A stretch of 64,000 bases of DNA, taken from Uloborus plumipes. Its lineage: Eukaryota > Arthropoda > Arachnida > Araneae > Uloboridae. Of the stretch, positions 36,049 to 47,960 are shown in pieces. The translations under genes and the position numbers were made by a program. Each line of letters begins with the position of its first letter. Position 1 is the first letter of the stretch. Under the pieces are notes generated by a model, which saw nothing but the letters and a program-made list of their open reading frames with translations, ran no database searches and was not told where the DNA came from. The DNA is taken from assembly GCA_038373865.1 (NCBI GenBank), contig JAXGGA010002999.1:1-64000 (forward strand), given 5' to 3'.

Positions 36049-36821
36049 TAATCCACGCTCTCTCGACAATAGCTAGAGGCCAGAATAACTTGTCACATTG
36101 AAACGAGATTCATCGGAGACACACATCACTGTAGACCACTTTTGGCCATCCCAACCGATGTGTTCCTTACACTAGAGTAATAGCTCTCGATGATGACTTG
36201 ATGGAAGTCTGATGCAAAGTACGGGTTTCCGTGTACCGCCGCCAACTTTATTTAATCGCCGTGAGATAGTTCTTGCAGAAACATGTGTACCAGCAGCGGT
36301 TGCAAGGTTTGTAGTTTTCTCTCCTTGGGTGGAATTTCTATTTATTTTTGCCTCGAGGGCTACTTAGCGACAAGCTAAAGGTGTGGTGTACTAGCCACGA
36401 TCTCCGCCGTGTTTTCTCAAAGCATTTCCTTCTTTAACGGCTTTTTAAATTGCAATAAGACACTTTTTGATACACCCATTGCAGCAGCTGCAGTGGGGAA
36501 CACTTCGAAAAGAATTCAGTCGTCCAACTCTTCTACTACAATAGTAGGTACTCAGATGGTGTCTTGCTTAAGTTTTGCCTTTAATTATTGGAAGAACCAA
36601 ACATAATTTAAGAGAAAAAACTTTTTCAACGTCCAGCGGCATTTTCGTCAAACATAAAGCAATTGAAATGTTCGTACGAACTTTGTGTTGGAATGCTCTG
36701 TCTTTTATACAGATAAAGAGCTTTGGTCTACCACGCCCTCTGAACATGAATTTACTTTTATTGGTGAGCTATTTGAGACGTAATTTTGCATAAATCTCCT
36801 CATCAATTGTCTAGCAGTGTA

Positions 36822-38411
36822 TAAACTTGCCCTAAACTAATTTATCCACTCTGGCAATTGATCAACGGCACCCCTAGCTCGACCCCTTTCCTCAAGAATG
36901 TGTCTTTATTCAACCCCCTGTGACTCGGAATGTCTTAACCTGTTCCACCAGGTGACAACAGCAAACAGTGTTTAAAGACACTTGTCTTTACTATAAGACC
37001 TTAGCATAGTCTTATCACGATATTGCAATTTATTATGAGAGTAAGTAAGCTAATCTGGATCCACAATCAACCAAAATTTGAGCCTACGATATGTACCAAC
37101 AAGTTTAACTGTTCATCGTAACTTCTTGATAGTTTTATGCATATTTTATCGACGTCGTTGATCAAGTCATTTCACTTAATGCTTTCTCCTCACATGACTA
37201 CATTCTGATTGCAATGTTAACCATTGAAGGGCACATATCACTGCTTTTTTCGATTCCAATAAAGGAAGCAAAGGCTTTTTAGCATTAGTTGGAACTGTCG
37301 TTTGAGAGATTAATCTTTCCAAAATAAAAGTCAGTACAGTAGCTGTTTATCGACATCATTAACTGGATGGCAAAAGCTACTTATTGCTGATCTTCAATGA
37401 CGAAGATGCAAAAGAGCTGAAAACCTTGCTACAAATAATTCAGTGGACTTATCGTTCTGTCATTTCCCGTATCACATTCGAGCTGAAGAAAGAACTACGA
37501 AGTTATCTACGGAAGTTTTCACTAAATATTTCTGCAAAGAAAACAGAGAGAGGCAGTATTGCTTGTTGGTGTGCTGTAACATAAAAAAACTAATTTGTTG
37601 CATCTTAATATTAAGCATTTTATTATTCATGGCCAGAGAGTCGTACATCCTTTCTGATCAAATACACGGCATAAATATAATGTCTCATTAATATAGTACG
37701 TCTGCATAAAAGTAGTGACTGCTTGACGCTTGATATTCAATGCAATTTAATCTGATTATTTTATGCCTTTTAACTTTTTGCAAGTAAGAGCTCAAATCAT
37801 AATGTCAACAAGATTGATGCAAAATCAAATAATGCAGAAACTTTTTGTTTGATAGAAGTATGTTTCAAATTGCATATCAAGTAGTGAACAATATGGTAAA
37901 TTTTCGAATTTTTGAAAAACAATCATCATTATCACAGAACATCAAAACTTTAAACAAACAATAATAAATAATTTTAAAAAAGGTGAAATACTTATGTGGG
38001 AATAAAACTTCATATTCTCTTATCGATTTTATAAAACAACAACTAATTGAAGAATCAAAGCCGAGGCATCATTTATCTGTTATTTCCGTTATATTTCATT
38101 TTTAGTGCTCCTGGAGTGTGTTCTTTGTAAAGTAAATATCAAAGATGGGATGGATATTTCTAGGAGGAAACTATTTAGAGACACAATGGCTTCTTTATCT
38201 TCGAACTCTTTTGTATTTGGGCTTTACATCGTTGAAGACGTTAAGAGTGAGTTTATTAAATTTACTTTTTATGTATAAATATGCTTAACAATACACTAAC
38301 ATGAAAGTTCTGTGCTTCTATAGATTTTCCCCAGCGGTGTTGTCTTTCCGATTATGCATTATCTCACTTGAAAAACTTGTGGAAAATTAAGTACTTCTAA
38401 GAATTTAGCTA
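36822..38411. other. No gene supported
   Basis: ORFs of 66-82 codons at 37384-37691 overlap in different frames and show no recognisable motif. No mobile-element termini were seen. Confidence 0.5.
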
Positions 38412-38796
38412 CACTGAAAAAAAAACTTGTTTTTACAGTATAATATTGCAGCAGAGGCTCCTTTGCTTAAAACTGTAAAAGCGCAATAATAAAGTATAAA
38501 AATAGCTATTTTACAGTTTATCACTGTAAAACTGGCAATTTTACAGTCAATTACTGTAAAGTTAGCAACATTACCATAAAACTGGATACTTCAAAAACAA
38601 AAGTATTATACTGGAAGCAGAGATTCTAGTTTAAAACTGTAAAATTCACAGTAATACACTGTGACATTAGCAATTTTACAGTTTATTACTGCAAACTAGC
38701 AATAAAATGAAAAATTGCTAGCAACAGTTTATTACTGTAAAATTACTATGAAATTAGCTGTATTATACTGTAAAAACAGCATCTATTTTTAGAGTG
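38412..38796. mobile_element. ACTGTAAAA hairpin MITE, copy B
   Basis: This copy has TA flanks, a left end CACTGAAAAAAAAACTTG and a right end ...AGAGTG before TA. It contains the TAAACTGTAAAA/TTTTACAGTTTATTACTG palindromes and the GCAGAGGCTCC and GCAGAGATTC blocks found in all copies. Confidence 0.8.
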
Positions 38797-39353
38797 TATG
38801 GTATTATGGGTATGGTATTACCTATGGTAAAGTTATATAATTACCTTTATTAAAGTAAAATTTTTAAGTTACATTTCTTTCCGTTATTTTATTAGGTAGT
38901 GTCAGGTGGGGTATAACAAGTCACTAGGTAAAATAGGTCGGTTAAAAAAATGCTACTTGCAAATAATATTCTCTATCTGGGTTGCTAGTCTTATGTATTA
39001 TTGACACCTTAGAGCAGATATTAATAAATGGATTGAGCAAGTCCAATCATTGGCTTAGAAAAAGCTGAAACAAAGATCGCAAGTTACATGACTCAACGTC
39101 GGCGAATCTTTGTTTCAGGAATTGTGAAGACTTTAATCTCTCCAACTTTATTCCTTCGCAATGATTGACATCAGGCATTATTTTAAAAACAAAAAAGGTT
39201 GCATCTTCTATTTTAAAGTTTTATACATTAGCGACTTAATATTTTTCTTAATAGACGCTTAACTTTTTTTGCCATATAAACTTTTGATTAAAAGAAAACT
39301 AAATGGAAATGCATCCTGATTTACTCATCTAGTGACTTCTTTTACTCCACTCT
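38797..39353. other. AT-rich spacer with a short phrase repeat
   Basis: GGTGGGGTATAACAAGTCACTAGGTAAAATAGGTCGG at 38895-38935 (not shown in full elsewhere) resembles the 'repeated phrase' starts of other non-autonomous elements here, but no partner end is visible. There is no gene. Confidence 0.35.
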
Positions 39354-39728
39354 ACACTGCAAATATTGAACAGTTGTTATTACGGTATAGTACTGGCAGC
39401 CGAGGTTAAAACTTAAAAATGTAAAGTGCACCGTAATAAACTGCAAAACTAGTAATTTTACGGTTTCTTACTGTAAAGTTAGCAATTTTACATTTTATTT
39501 TCGTCAAGTTTAGCTGTATTATACTGTAAAAACAACAGTATCATACTGGCAGCAGAGGTTCCAGTTTAAAGCTGTAAAATGCACCGTAATAAACTGTAAA
39601 ATTAGTAATTTTACAGTTTAGTAGTGTAAAGTTAGCGATATTACTGTAAAACTAGAAATTTTTACGGTATATTACTATAAAATTAACTGCATTATACTGT
39701 AAAAACGACATTTATTTTTTACAGCGTG
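39354..39728. mobile_element. ACTGTAAAA hairpin MITE, copy C
   Basis: The left end CACTGCAAATATTGAACAG follows TA. The copy ends TTTTTTACAGCG and contains two CAGTATCATACTGGCAGC-type blocks and the TAAACTGTAAAATTAGTAAT palindromes. Confidence 0.8.
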
Positions 39729-39860
39729 CTGTTATTTTTTGTTTGCTTTTTCTGACGAAGGTGGAGTCAAGTGCCTTCTCCTGGTAAACGAACAATACTA
39801 ATGAAAGAAGTAATTTATTGCCACAATTACGAGTCACTTTAGTAAAACAACAGTACAACT

Positions 39861-40194
39861 ACACTGTAAAAAATAAATGTTATTTTTACATTATAATAAA
39901 GCTAATTTTATAGTAATTTTACAGTAACTAACTGTAAAACTGCTAATTTAAGTTTCACAGTAATAAATCAAAAATTGCTAGTGTTACAGTTTATTACTGC
40001 TCATTTAGTTTTCAACTGGAACCTCCTCTACTGACAGTATTATACTATTGTTTTTACAGTATAAAACGGCTAATTTTATGGTAATAAACTGTAAAATTGC
40101 TAATTTTTGTTTATTACTGAGCATTTTACAGTTTTAACTGAAAACTACTTTAAGTATTATACGGTAAAAACAACAGTTTATCTTTTGCAGTGTA
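39861..40194. mobile_element. ACTGTAAAA hairpin MITE, copy D
   Basis: The left end is CACTGTAAAAAATAAATG after TA, and the right end is TCTTTTGCAGTG before TA. The orientation is opposite in block order to copies B and C (CTGACAGTATTATACT near the right end). The copy lies about 130 bp from copy C, giving a cluster of three copies in 1.8 kb. Confidence 0.8.
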
Positions 40195-40260
40195 GCATCA
40201 GTTGAATAGTGGTAAACATAGTTGAATAACTGATCTCAATGTTATTAAATGCTTACTATA

Positions 40261-40854
40261 GGGGCATTTCACGGTATTTGTGACATAGGGGCGTTCGTAA
40301 CAAAACTTTTTAAAAGTTTAAAATTTTTATATATATTGAGAAAGTACATTCTAAAGTATATGAATATCATATTGTTTTCATAGTTCACTTTATATTATGT
40401 TTGTAATTGCACTCAGAACATTGAAAATGCAATTTTAACTGTTACGGACTCTACATTGAATTTTTCTTTAAATCTGGCTTAAACCGATTTTTAAGCCAAA
40501 ACTGGTACTTGAGACAGATAAAGTAAAGGCTCACCTCTAATATAGCTAACAATTTTAATCAAAAAGTGCGTTCTATAAAAAATTATGGATTGTGAAAATG
40601 ATGACTGTAGAGTCCGTAACAATAATTGGAATAAAAGTTTAGTTTTTAAAGAAAAATTCAATGTAGAGTCCGTAACAGTGAAAATTGCATTTTAATGTTC
40701 TGAGTGCAATTACAAACATAATATAAAGTGAACTATGAAAACAATATGATATTCATATACTTTAGAATGTACTTTTTCAATATACATAAAAATTTTAAAC
40801 TTAAAAAAGTTTTGTTACGGACACCCCTATGTCACAAATACCTTGAAATGACCG
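40261..40854. mobile_element. Foldback MITE with GTTACGGACTCTA motifs
   Basis: The arms (about 40261-40480 and 40635-40854) are near-perfect reverse complements. The ends are GGGGCATTTCACGGTATTTG and, in complement, CGGTCATTTCAAGGTATTTG. TATA on each side could be a 4 bp target duplication. TGTTACGGACTCTACATT and its complement occur at 40439, 40610 and 40661, with GTTACGGAC again at 40814. The G-rich CATT start and 4 bp duplication recall the elements at 9954 and 12093. Confidence 0.8.
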
Positions 40855-40858
40855 TATA

Positions 40859-42750
40859 TTAATATTTTGGAATACTTACATGCATTGTACATATATTCCG
40901 AAGCTTTATCTCGAAATTAATTTATCGGGCACTCGTGCGTAAAATTCTACATGCATATAATGATATTTAATAATCGAGTTAAACTTGAAGGAGAAATTAT
41001 TCCAAGAACAAACTTTTGACTTTATGATGCATTTAGAGACAACATATACGTTTAAGGTAAGTCTCGAGGTATATAAGCTCATGTGAAGATTAACATTAGG
41101 TAAAGGATTAGAAGAGGCTGCTCCTGTAAATAATCTTGATGACTTTTATACAGCTAGTAATTGATTGGTATCGTAAAATTAATATTTCGTTAGCAATATT
41201 AGTAGTTAAATTAAACAAGGTCGTAAATTACTTTGCTAAAATTAACCTTTATTGGATTAAATGTATGATCATACCAGTAAATGCAGGATTAGTTTTGGGT
41301 AATTTAGCTGAGAAACTAATGTGTGATATAATTTAATATATTTTAGAGTAGGCTTATAAGTATGACCTTGCGATGATTTTTAAAATTCTACATAAAATTT
41401 TATGATTTGTAATTCAATTGAAAAGTCCATCCAGTTGTAAACGAGCCATCTTTTCTGTACATAAACTCAGATTAACAACTGCTATAGATCTTTCGCTCTC
41501 TATTTTAGCTGAACATAGGAATTATTTTGACATACATTTTAACAATTTAAAAAAAACTTTCAAAACCGGGGGGGGGGGGGGGGCTTTTAAAGCGAATAAA
41601 ACAAATTTCATTTAAAATGCAAAACATATTTTATTATGTGAATATTTTATTCATTTGCTCACACTTTTAACGTAATGTTTTAGAACTTAGTAATCACAAT
41701 GTTTTTTGTGTGAGAAAATTTAAATATCAAACTGATTTTTTCAAAATGTAAAACATCGAAATAGTTGCCGTATCACAACTAAGCATTTAAAGTTAAATAA
41801 TAAGGCAAATTTGAAAAATTCAAATTCTTTGAGTAACCGCAAAGCAAAAATCATTTATCTCTTAAAACCAGGGATATGCTGAAAACTCAAAATTTTGAAA
41901 ATATACGTATATTTTTGCATTGTTTTATAGCACTAGGATATTCTGGCGAATGTTTCTCTTGTTTTAGTAGTGGTATAGATAGGGTTCATTTTCATGTTCT
42001 GAGATTTTGAATATATTTAATTTTCCAAAATGCTTGAAGTAATTGAGAAAATTTTAAATTCTATATGTTCAAAAATAATGCTGAAAATTCGAGGAAGTTT
42101 AGTAAATCAAAGTAGTCTGATTATTTTCTATAGAAATTATTTAATGAAATAAAATTAAAAAAAAACCTAAGACTTCTACGTACCAACCATAAAGACAAAA
42201 ATTTGAACGAATTGAGATAAACATCAAGGTTTGGATAAAGATACGATAACAAGCAATTTTGAATACTCAAAGAAAAAAAAAACTGGCTTCGGGTGAAAAG
42301 CGAAGCAATGCGAATATAATTCTCAATCAGTATAAAATCAATTTCTTTCTTTGTTTACCACCGCTACACATTCTATCATTGAATCCCAGGGCGCATTCTT
42401 TATAAAGTAATAAACCTAACAAGGAAGCTGCGGAATATTTATTGCAAAGCAACGGTCGGAAGTGATATAATGGCTGGCATTAATCTCTGCTGTCATCAAG
42501 GCATGGCAATTTCATTGGAAGGTTCTATTGAGCGTTGTACTTTTTAAAACAATGTTTTATTTTAATTTTTAGTAGCGTTTCCTATAAACACGTTGAAATA
42601 ATTGCCATTCTGGTCTAGAATGCATTTCTTTCGTAATAATTGATTTCATATTTTCAATTTTTTTGAGTGACATAAAATTTCTGTCTTATTAATGAAAATT
42701 TATTTAATTTTATTTCACTTGATTTTTTAATATTATCATTTACTTATTTA
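40859..42750. other. AT-rich DNA, no gene seen
   Basis: A G15 run at 41569-41583 is the only striking item. The ORFs at 41136 and 41418 have no motif. Confidence 0.5.
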
Positions 42751-42760
42751 TTTATTTATT

Positions 42761-42782
42761 TATAATAATAATAATAATAATA

Positions 42783-42864
<82 letters not shown>

Positions 42865-42883
42865 CTAGTAGTACTAGTAGTAC

Positions 42884-42945
<62 letters not shown>

Positions 42946-42967
42946 CTAGTAGTACTAGTAGTAGTTG
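42761..42967. repeat. Compound trinucleotide repeat (TAA)n(ATT)n(AGT)n
   Basis: TAA units pass into ATT units at ~42784 and then AGT units from ~42825, the last interrupted by regularly placed GTACTAGTAGTACTAGTAG. The apparent poly-Leu/poly-Ile ORF on the minus strand is the translated repeat. Confidence 0.97.
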
Positions 42968-42989
42968 TAGTGTTTGAGATTTGCTTAAA

Positions 42990-43155
42990 CCGCTGAGAAT
43001 CAAAATGTTTGTATACCTACTTGTGGTGTAATAAACAACGGCAAAGCGAGAAAGATACATAGAAAAATGTGCTGTTGATGAAAACATATTTCGCGAATTA
43101 AGGTGTTTTTTGAAAAGGTATGTCAATACTTTAAATTTACAAAATTAGATAGAAA
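42990..43155 (+). pseudogene. Exon-like duplicated segment, copy 1 (broken)
   Basis: This segment aligns over about 165 bp with 45326-45490. In the frame shared by both copies, codons after an AG at 42997 run ...KMFVYLLVV, then two stop codons, then a basic stretch with ENIFRELRCFLKR, ending AAAAG|GTATGT at 43117/43118, a good splice donor. The exon-like part is 120 bp against 117 bp in copy 2, a difference of one codon. The amino acids look like a hydrophobic signal-type segment followed by a basic region and two cysteines. The function is unrecognised. The stops make this copy a pseudo-exon. Confidence 0.35.
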
Positions 43156-43159
43156 TTTT

Positions 43160-44270
43160 TTATGTTCAATTTTTGCATAATTTTTTTCAATATTAACCAT
43201 GTCTACTGCACATGAGTCTTTAATCGTGCCATATCGCTATTTACAAAAATTAAACTCTGTCCATCAATTATTAATCAACGGCACTATCTAGCACTGTATG
43301 TATTCTCCAGTTCTCATAATTTTCTGATGTATCCCAATAAGCAGCTATGAAATTAATTTTAGATTTTCGTAAGCTCTCCTCCTCCCCCTACTCTCGTAAG
43401 CTGTGATTTTCATCTGGGGGGATGAAAATCACAAAGGGGGGGGGGAGATTGGGGAATCCTGAGCATTGAAAGAAATAGTAGATTTTTCTAAGTTTACCTG
43501 AGGTTCTTGTACAAAGTTGAGGTGGTAAAAAAGCAAAGTATTGAAGAATTATTATATTTTTTTGAATGTTTATTTATTATAAACATATATTCAGGAGACT
43601 GTAGCTAGGGTTTTAAATCTCTCAAACGCAGCCCAAGATTTCACACTTAAAGCTTTTTATTGTTAACGCTTTTTTCGCTCATTTATTTATTTTATGTATT
43701 TTTTTTTATTTTACTGATTAAAGAATTTCTTACTGAAAAGGTATAGATTAGCTGCTTGGTAACCTTTAGGAACTGGGCGATGCACATGTTGTACCATAAG
43801 TCTCGTCTAGTTTAGAGGACGGAGTTGAAATTTTCACTCGAACCCTTTGGAGCCGGGGATTTTTTCAAGGTTTCATACTTCTGGTATGACAGTTTATACC
43901 TTCTCTTTTCAATGGAAAAGAAATCTGTGACTCAACTGTCGTACTACCTGGGTCGAAAGAAAAATTTCTATATGAACAAGCCTGGATCCAAAAGGTCAAA
44001 AGATGCTACTACTTTATTTATTCGATGCTTCACTTTTCACGTATCTATTTCATCAAGCTGGATATGTTTTTTTAGAAATAAATTTTGAATGCTAAAGCAA
44101 GTATGTTTGACATAATTTGAAGTCTTAGATAACTCAGCGAATACTGATTACATGCTAGGGATATAAGTTTGTGTACGGAAAAGTAGGCTCGTGCAATTTT
44201 ATGCAACTTCTTGTTTTTATTTGTTTTACTACGTAGACATATTTTCAATTATGGGGCTTTTACGGATGAG
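43160..44270. other. No gene supported
   Basis: The stretch contains a G-rich inverted patch (CTGGGGGGATGAAAATCAC, 43413-43446) and an 87-codon ORF at 43825 with no recognised motif. Confidence 0.45.
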
Positions 44271-44284
44271 GCTGATACTTTGGT

Positions 44285-44344
44285 TTCACACACACACACC
44301 ACACACACACACACAACACACACACACACTCACACACACACACG
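44285..44344. repeat. (CA)n microsatellite
   Basis: An interrupted CA run of about 60 bp. Confidence 0.95.
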
Positions 44345-44449
44345 GAAAGAATAAAGACATTTTTATTATTTATAAAAAAAAAACGAAAAAAAATGGTTTA
44401 AAAAAAATTGCTTCTCTAATTTAAGAAGGGAATTTCAAAGGACTCCTTT

Positions 44450-45325
44450 AGTCTGTTTCGAAGTTGATGTTTTTGAACTTTTTGAATCTCTAGTCTTGTA
44501 AAGAAATGTTAGCGGTTTCTACAATGCTCAAATCAACATCAAATCAAACTTTTGGATGTACAATTACAGAAAACTCCAAACAATAGGCTGGAGTTATTTC
44601 CAGGAAATAGTGCGTGTTGGGGAAAACGGTGGTCATATTTGAATTTAAGAGGTCATTGGATTTAAAAATAGCTGAATATGGTAAGTATGGTAATAAAAGT
44701 ATGGAGCATAAAAAATATTATTTATTTATTTATTGTTTATTTTATTTCATTATTATTACTATTATTATTTTTCACCGTACCGCTTTAATCGTCATTTTTA
44801 TACAGATAGAATTTTACTCAAATCTGAAGCAATCACAAGGAACTAGATGCCATTTTTATTCGGTAAGATATTTTCACACTTCTTCAAAATCAATCGTACC
44901 CAATCAAATTCCGCCACCCCCCTCTCCTTCAGAAACAAATTTTTAAAAAGAGAGTGAATTAAAAAGGAGAACAAAAATCAACAACATGGCAGGAAAATGT
45001 TTCTAACTTCTTTCAAAATCTAAAGATATTGTAAAATAATAATAAACGTCCTAACGTCACAGGCTAAAATATGAACAACGCAAAATATCCGCTTCCAATT
45101 GCATCTAGCAAACAAGTAAACGAGATTTTTGTACAAAATACATTATTTTCAAATATTTAAGGGAAAATAAACCCGAAAGAGACTCACTCTTTTAAAGAGA
45201 AGGCAAAAAAAAAAAAAATCTTTTCTTGGAAACGTACTTAATCCTAAACAAGAAAAGAAGTTTCGAGAAAAATGTTGGACATCATGCAATCCATCAGCTG
45301 TACTCAGATGTTTTATCGAAAATAC
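44450..45325. other. AT-rich DNA, no gene seen
   Basis: TTTA and ATT short repeats near 44715-44770. No supported gene. Confidence 0.5.
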
Positions 45326-45490
45326 CCCTGAGAATCAAACTGTTTGTATACCTACTTGTGGTGGCAACAACGGCAAAGCGAAAAAGACATATGGAAAAAT
45401 GTGCTTTTAATGAAAACATGTTTTACGAATTAAGGTGTTTTTTGAAAAGGTATTTCAATACATTAAATTTACAAAATTAGACAGAAATTT
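45326..45490 (+). other. Exon-like duplicated segment, copy 2 (open)
   Basis: This is the partner of 42990-43155. An AG at 45331-45332 could be a splice acceptor. The 117 bp to AAAAG|GTATTT at 45449/45450 is open in the shared frame: a hydrophobic KLFVYLLVVATTA stretch, a basic KRKRHMEKC, and FYELRCFLKR. The frame is also open upstream to 45226. Substitutions between copies are spread through the segment and the only coding-part indel is a whole codon, which hints at past coding constraint. The shape suggests part of a small secreted peptide, but no family is recognised and no flanking exons were found. An old non-coding repeat is the alternative. Confidence 0.35.
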
Positions 45491-46000
45491 ACATTTCCGT
45501 TAATAATTGTTTTTATTTTTCAAAGTTAATATTAATTACTGACCCGATAGGAAAAGGAAATTTAAAATATAAAACTATTTTTAAAACAGATTTTTAGTTT
45601 TTACTACTATCAGCTTTTATATTATACCTAGTCTTTCATTGATGTTTGCGACAAGTTTTTTTGTTCATTTCCAAAACAAAAATGGATACAGCTCATATTG
45701 TTAATAAACTTACCACATTTATTCTTTGACTGAACTTAAGCTAATATACATAACTAAACTTGTGAAGTAGAAGACAATATTTTACTTCTTTTTGCTTCTT
45801 GGAACCATTACATATGAGAAAATTGTTAGCCACGCATAAACTAAAATCTTTGTTCGGAAATGAAAAATGTGTATTTATAATTAATAAAGTTAATAAATAA
45901 AGTGCCAACTAAAAAAATGGAGATAATTAGTTTAATGGTAGTCGACACTCCCATCTGTTTTGGGGTAAGGGCTGGTACTAGTCGCTCTAGCAGGTGCTGC
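45491..46000. other. AT-rich DNA, no gene seen
   Basis: No conserved features apart from the MITE that follows. Confidence 0.5.
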
Positions 46001-46001
46001 T

Positions 46002-46214
46002 ACACTGCAGAAAATAAACTGTTGTTTGTACAGTATAATACTGACAGCACAGGTACAAGTATAAAAATGTAAAATGCACAGTAATAAACTGTAAAATTAG
46101 TAGCTATATATAAATAGCTGCTAATTTTACAGTTTATTACTGCGCATTTTAGTTTTATATGGGAACCTCTGCTTCCAGTATTATAATATTTAAAAAAAAA
46201 AGTTTATTGTTTGA
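46002..46214. mobile_element. ACTGTAAAA hairpin MITE, copy E (short)
   Basis: CACTGCAGAAAATAAACTG follows TA and a single central palindrome lies around 46110. The right end decays in a poly(A) near 46195. This is the smallest copy and shows the unit without tandem expansion. Confidence 0.7.
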
Positions 46215-46258
46215 GTACCAATCATGAGTCGGAAAAAATATTCAATGAAAGCCTACCA

Positions 46259-46413
46259 CAGGCCCGTCATTTAGGGAGTCAATTGCCCTCCCCCCCTGTT
46301 TTTGAGAAATCAATGTAAGTTGGCGTGGTTTTTGATGTTTTCCGATGAAATTGCATTGTGTTTGGACCCTTTGCCCCCCCCCCCCCATGTAAAAACTTTC
46401 AATGACGGCCCTG
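46259..46413. mobile_element. hAT-type MITE, 155 bp
   Basis: Perfect 8 bp direct repeats GCCTACCA at 46251-46258 and 46414-46421 flank ends CAGGCCCGTCATT and, in complement, CAGGGCCGTCATT. An 8 bp duplication with CAG-type short inverted repeats fits hAT. The interior has a C15 run and no ORF. Confidence 0.85.
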
Positions 46414-46421
46414 GCCTACCA

Positions 46422-46975
46422 CGATTTGAACTCTGCGCGTTTTATTAAATACTTTAAATATTTTACTTAAATCTTTTTATTTCTCTTAGCCTCAACTCTA
46501 TTTCAAAATTTTATAAATACATTTTTTACATCTTCGAGGAAAAAAAACAATTTCCATGCAAATGAGAAGCGTTTAGAAAATCGCGCCTAATAAATCATTG
46601 GAAATTTCTAAGAAATTTTCATCCACTCATATCGAGAGTATGTGTTGATTAATCGTGCGTTCGCCTTGATGATGTTGGCTCAAAATCTTTCGCTTACCCC
46701 CCAGGAAATTGCTATATTTTGTGATCACGAACGGTGGTATAACATTAAGCAGAAGAATAATGATGCCAAGCAATAAAGTTTACACGTATACTTAACTCTG
46801 ATAGATGAAGTTTGCTTGCACTAAATAAGAAGTAAAATAAATGCGTAACCGTTGCGAACTGTGCGATCGAACAATTCTTCATGTATGATAAAGTAATTTA
46901 TTTTTCAAACTAAACAAGTTTCCTTTCAAATTAAATATCTTAGTGTTTTTCGTCGATTTTAGTACAGGGGCAGAA
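46422..46975. other. AT-rich DNA, no gene seen
   Basis: Nothing recognised. Confidence 0.5.
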
Positions 46976-47960
46976 CATATCATCCCATCCCTTGTGACAT
47001 GACCCTTTATATTACATAAACAGATTGTTTCGAAAATCATTTGAAGGGCCATGGGAAAAAAGATGTAAGTGACCAAAAAGCTATTTCGAGAAAAACGAAG
47101 AACTAAGTTTGATTTCTTGTGCTCCTTATGTAGTTAATAGAGTTTTAATGAACATTTCGGTCAATTCTCATCTTTTTTCCCCCTTGTTGTTCTACCAGAT
47201 GATATTAATCCTTCATAGCCCCTAGATAGCGCTAATATCTCAAAATTGACGAAAAAGTGATTTTCATCTTTTTTCCCCTGGCCATTCGTTTTTCTTTCAA
47301 CAAAAAAATGATGATGTCACCCTTCTTTCTACTCCTCCTCCCTTTTATTAGAAAGTGTCATCGTTCACTATTCCCCTTCCTCTACCTCTATGACACGCTG
47401 TTTGTATTACATAAACACGCTGTTTTGATTTTTTTTAATGGTTCAACTAAAATGTGCAATGTCATACTTCTTTTTTCTCCCTCTCTTCCTCACTTACATA
47501 ACATTACTGTCCACTTTACTTTCTCCCCTCCCCCTTTTATGACCCGTCATTTTATATAAAATAAACATTTTGTTTCGAAACGAATTTTTATTTCAACCAA
47601 AATGTGTGATTTCACTCTTCTTTTTACTCCCTTTACTAATTACTCATAACGTGTCACCGTTCACTCTACTCCCTCCCCTCTCCTTGTGATACGTCAGTAT
47701 AATTACATGACCATATAGTATCGAAAATAATTTTTAATTTAAATAAAATGTACGATGTAGTACTTTTTTTTACGCCCCTCCCCTTTTTTCGCAAGTTCAC
47801 GTCCACCCCTCCCGTTCTGACGTTTGTCACTTTATATTACATAAACACATTTATCTCAACCAAAATGTGTGATGACGTACTTTTTGCTCCTCCCTTCACC
47901 TTGTCACGAACTATCACAATTTCACGAACTTCATTCTACCCCTTAAAAACGTCACTACAT
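46976..47960. repeat. Degenerate tandem array, about 140 bp unit
   Basis: At least five units follow a common order: TGACRYGTCA-like, TTACATAAACA, TTTCGAAA, TCAACCAAAATGTGTGATG, a T/C-rich CTTCTTTTTACTCC stretch, and GTCACNGTTCAC with CTCCCCTCCCCC. Unit starts lie near 46996, 47260 (partial), 47395, 47540, 47688 and 47820. Identity between units is moderate. The C-rich strand asymmetry is consistent along the array. The ORFs across it are by-products of low T/C complexity. Confidence 0.8.

Larger units (their letters stand above)
34086..36819 (-). mobile_element. Old Tc1-like element, split by a second Tc1/mariner element
   Basis: The ends are CACTGCTTAACAATTG and, in complement, CACTGCTAGACAATTG, each next to TA. 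Read on the minus strand, the right part (36819-36051) and left part (34828-34086) encode scrambled pieces of a Tc1 transposase: a VSDESRFN first-aspartate block near 36100, FMDNNALSHR second-aspartate block near 34610, and CDLNLIEH third-acid block near 34520. They lie in shifting frames with stops. Without the 1.2 kb insertion it would be about 1.5 kb, normal for Tc1. It is clearly dead and older than its passenger. Confidence 0.85.

Noticed and set aside
42752..43126. 124-codon minus-strand ORF, poly-Leu/poly-Ile
   Set aside because: Translated trinucleotide microsatellite.
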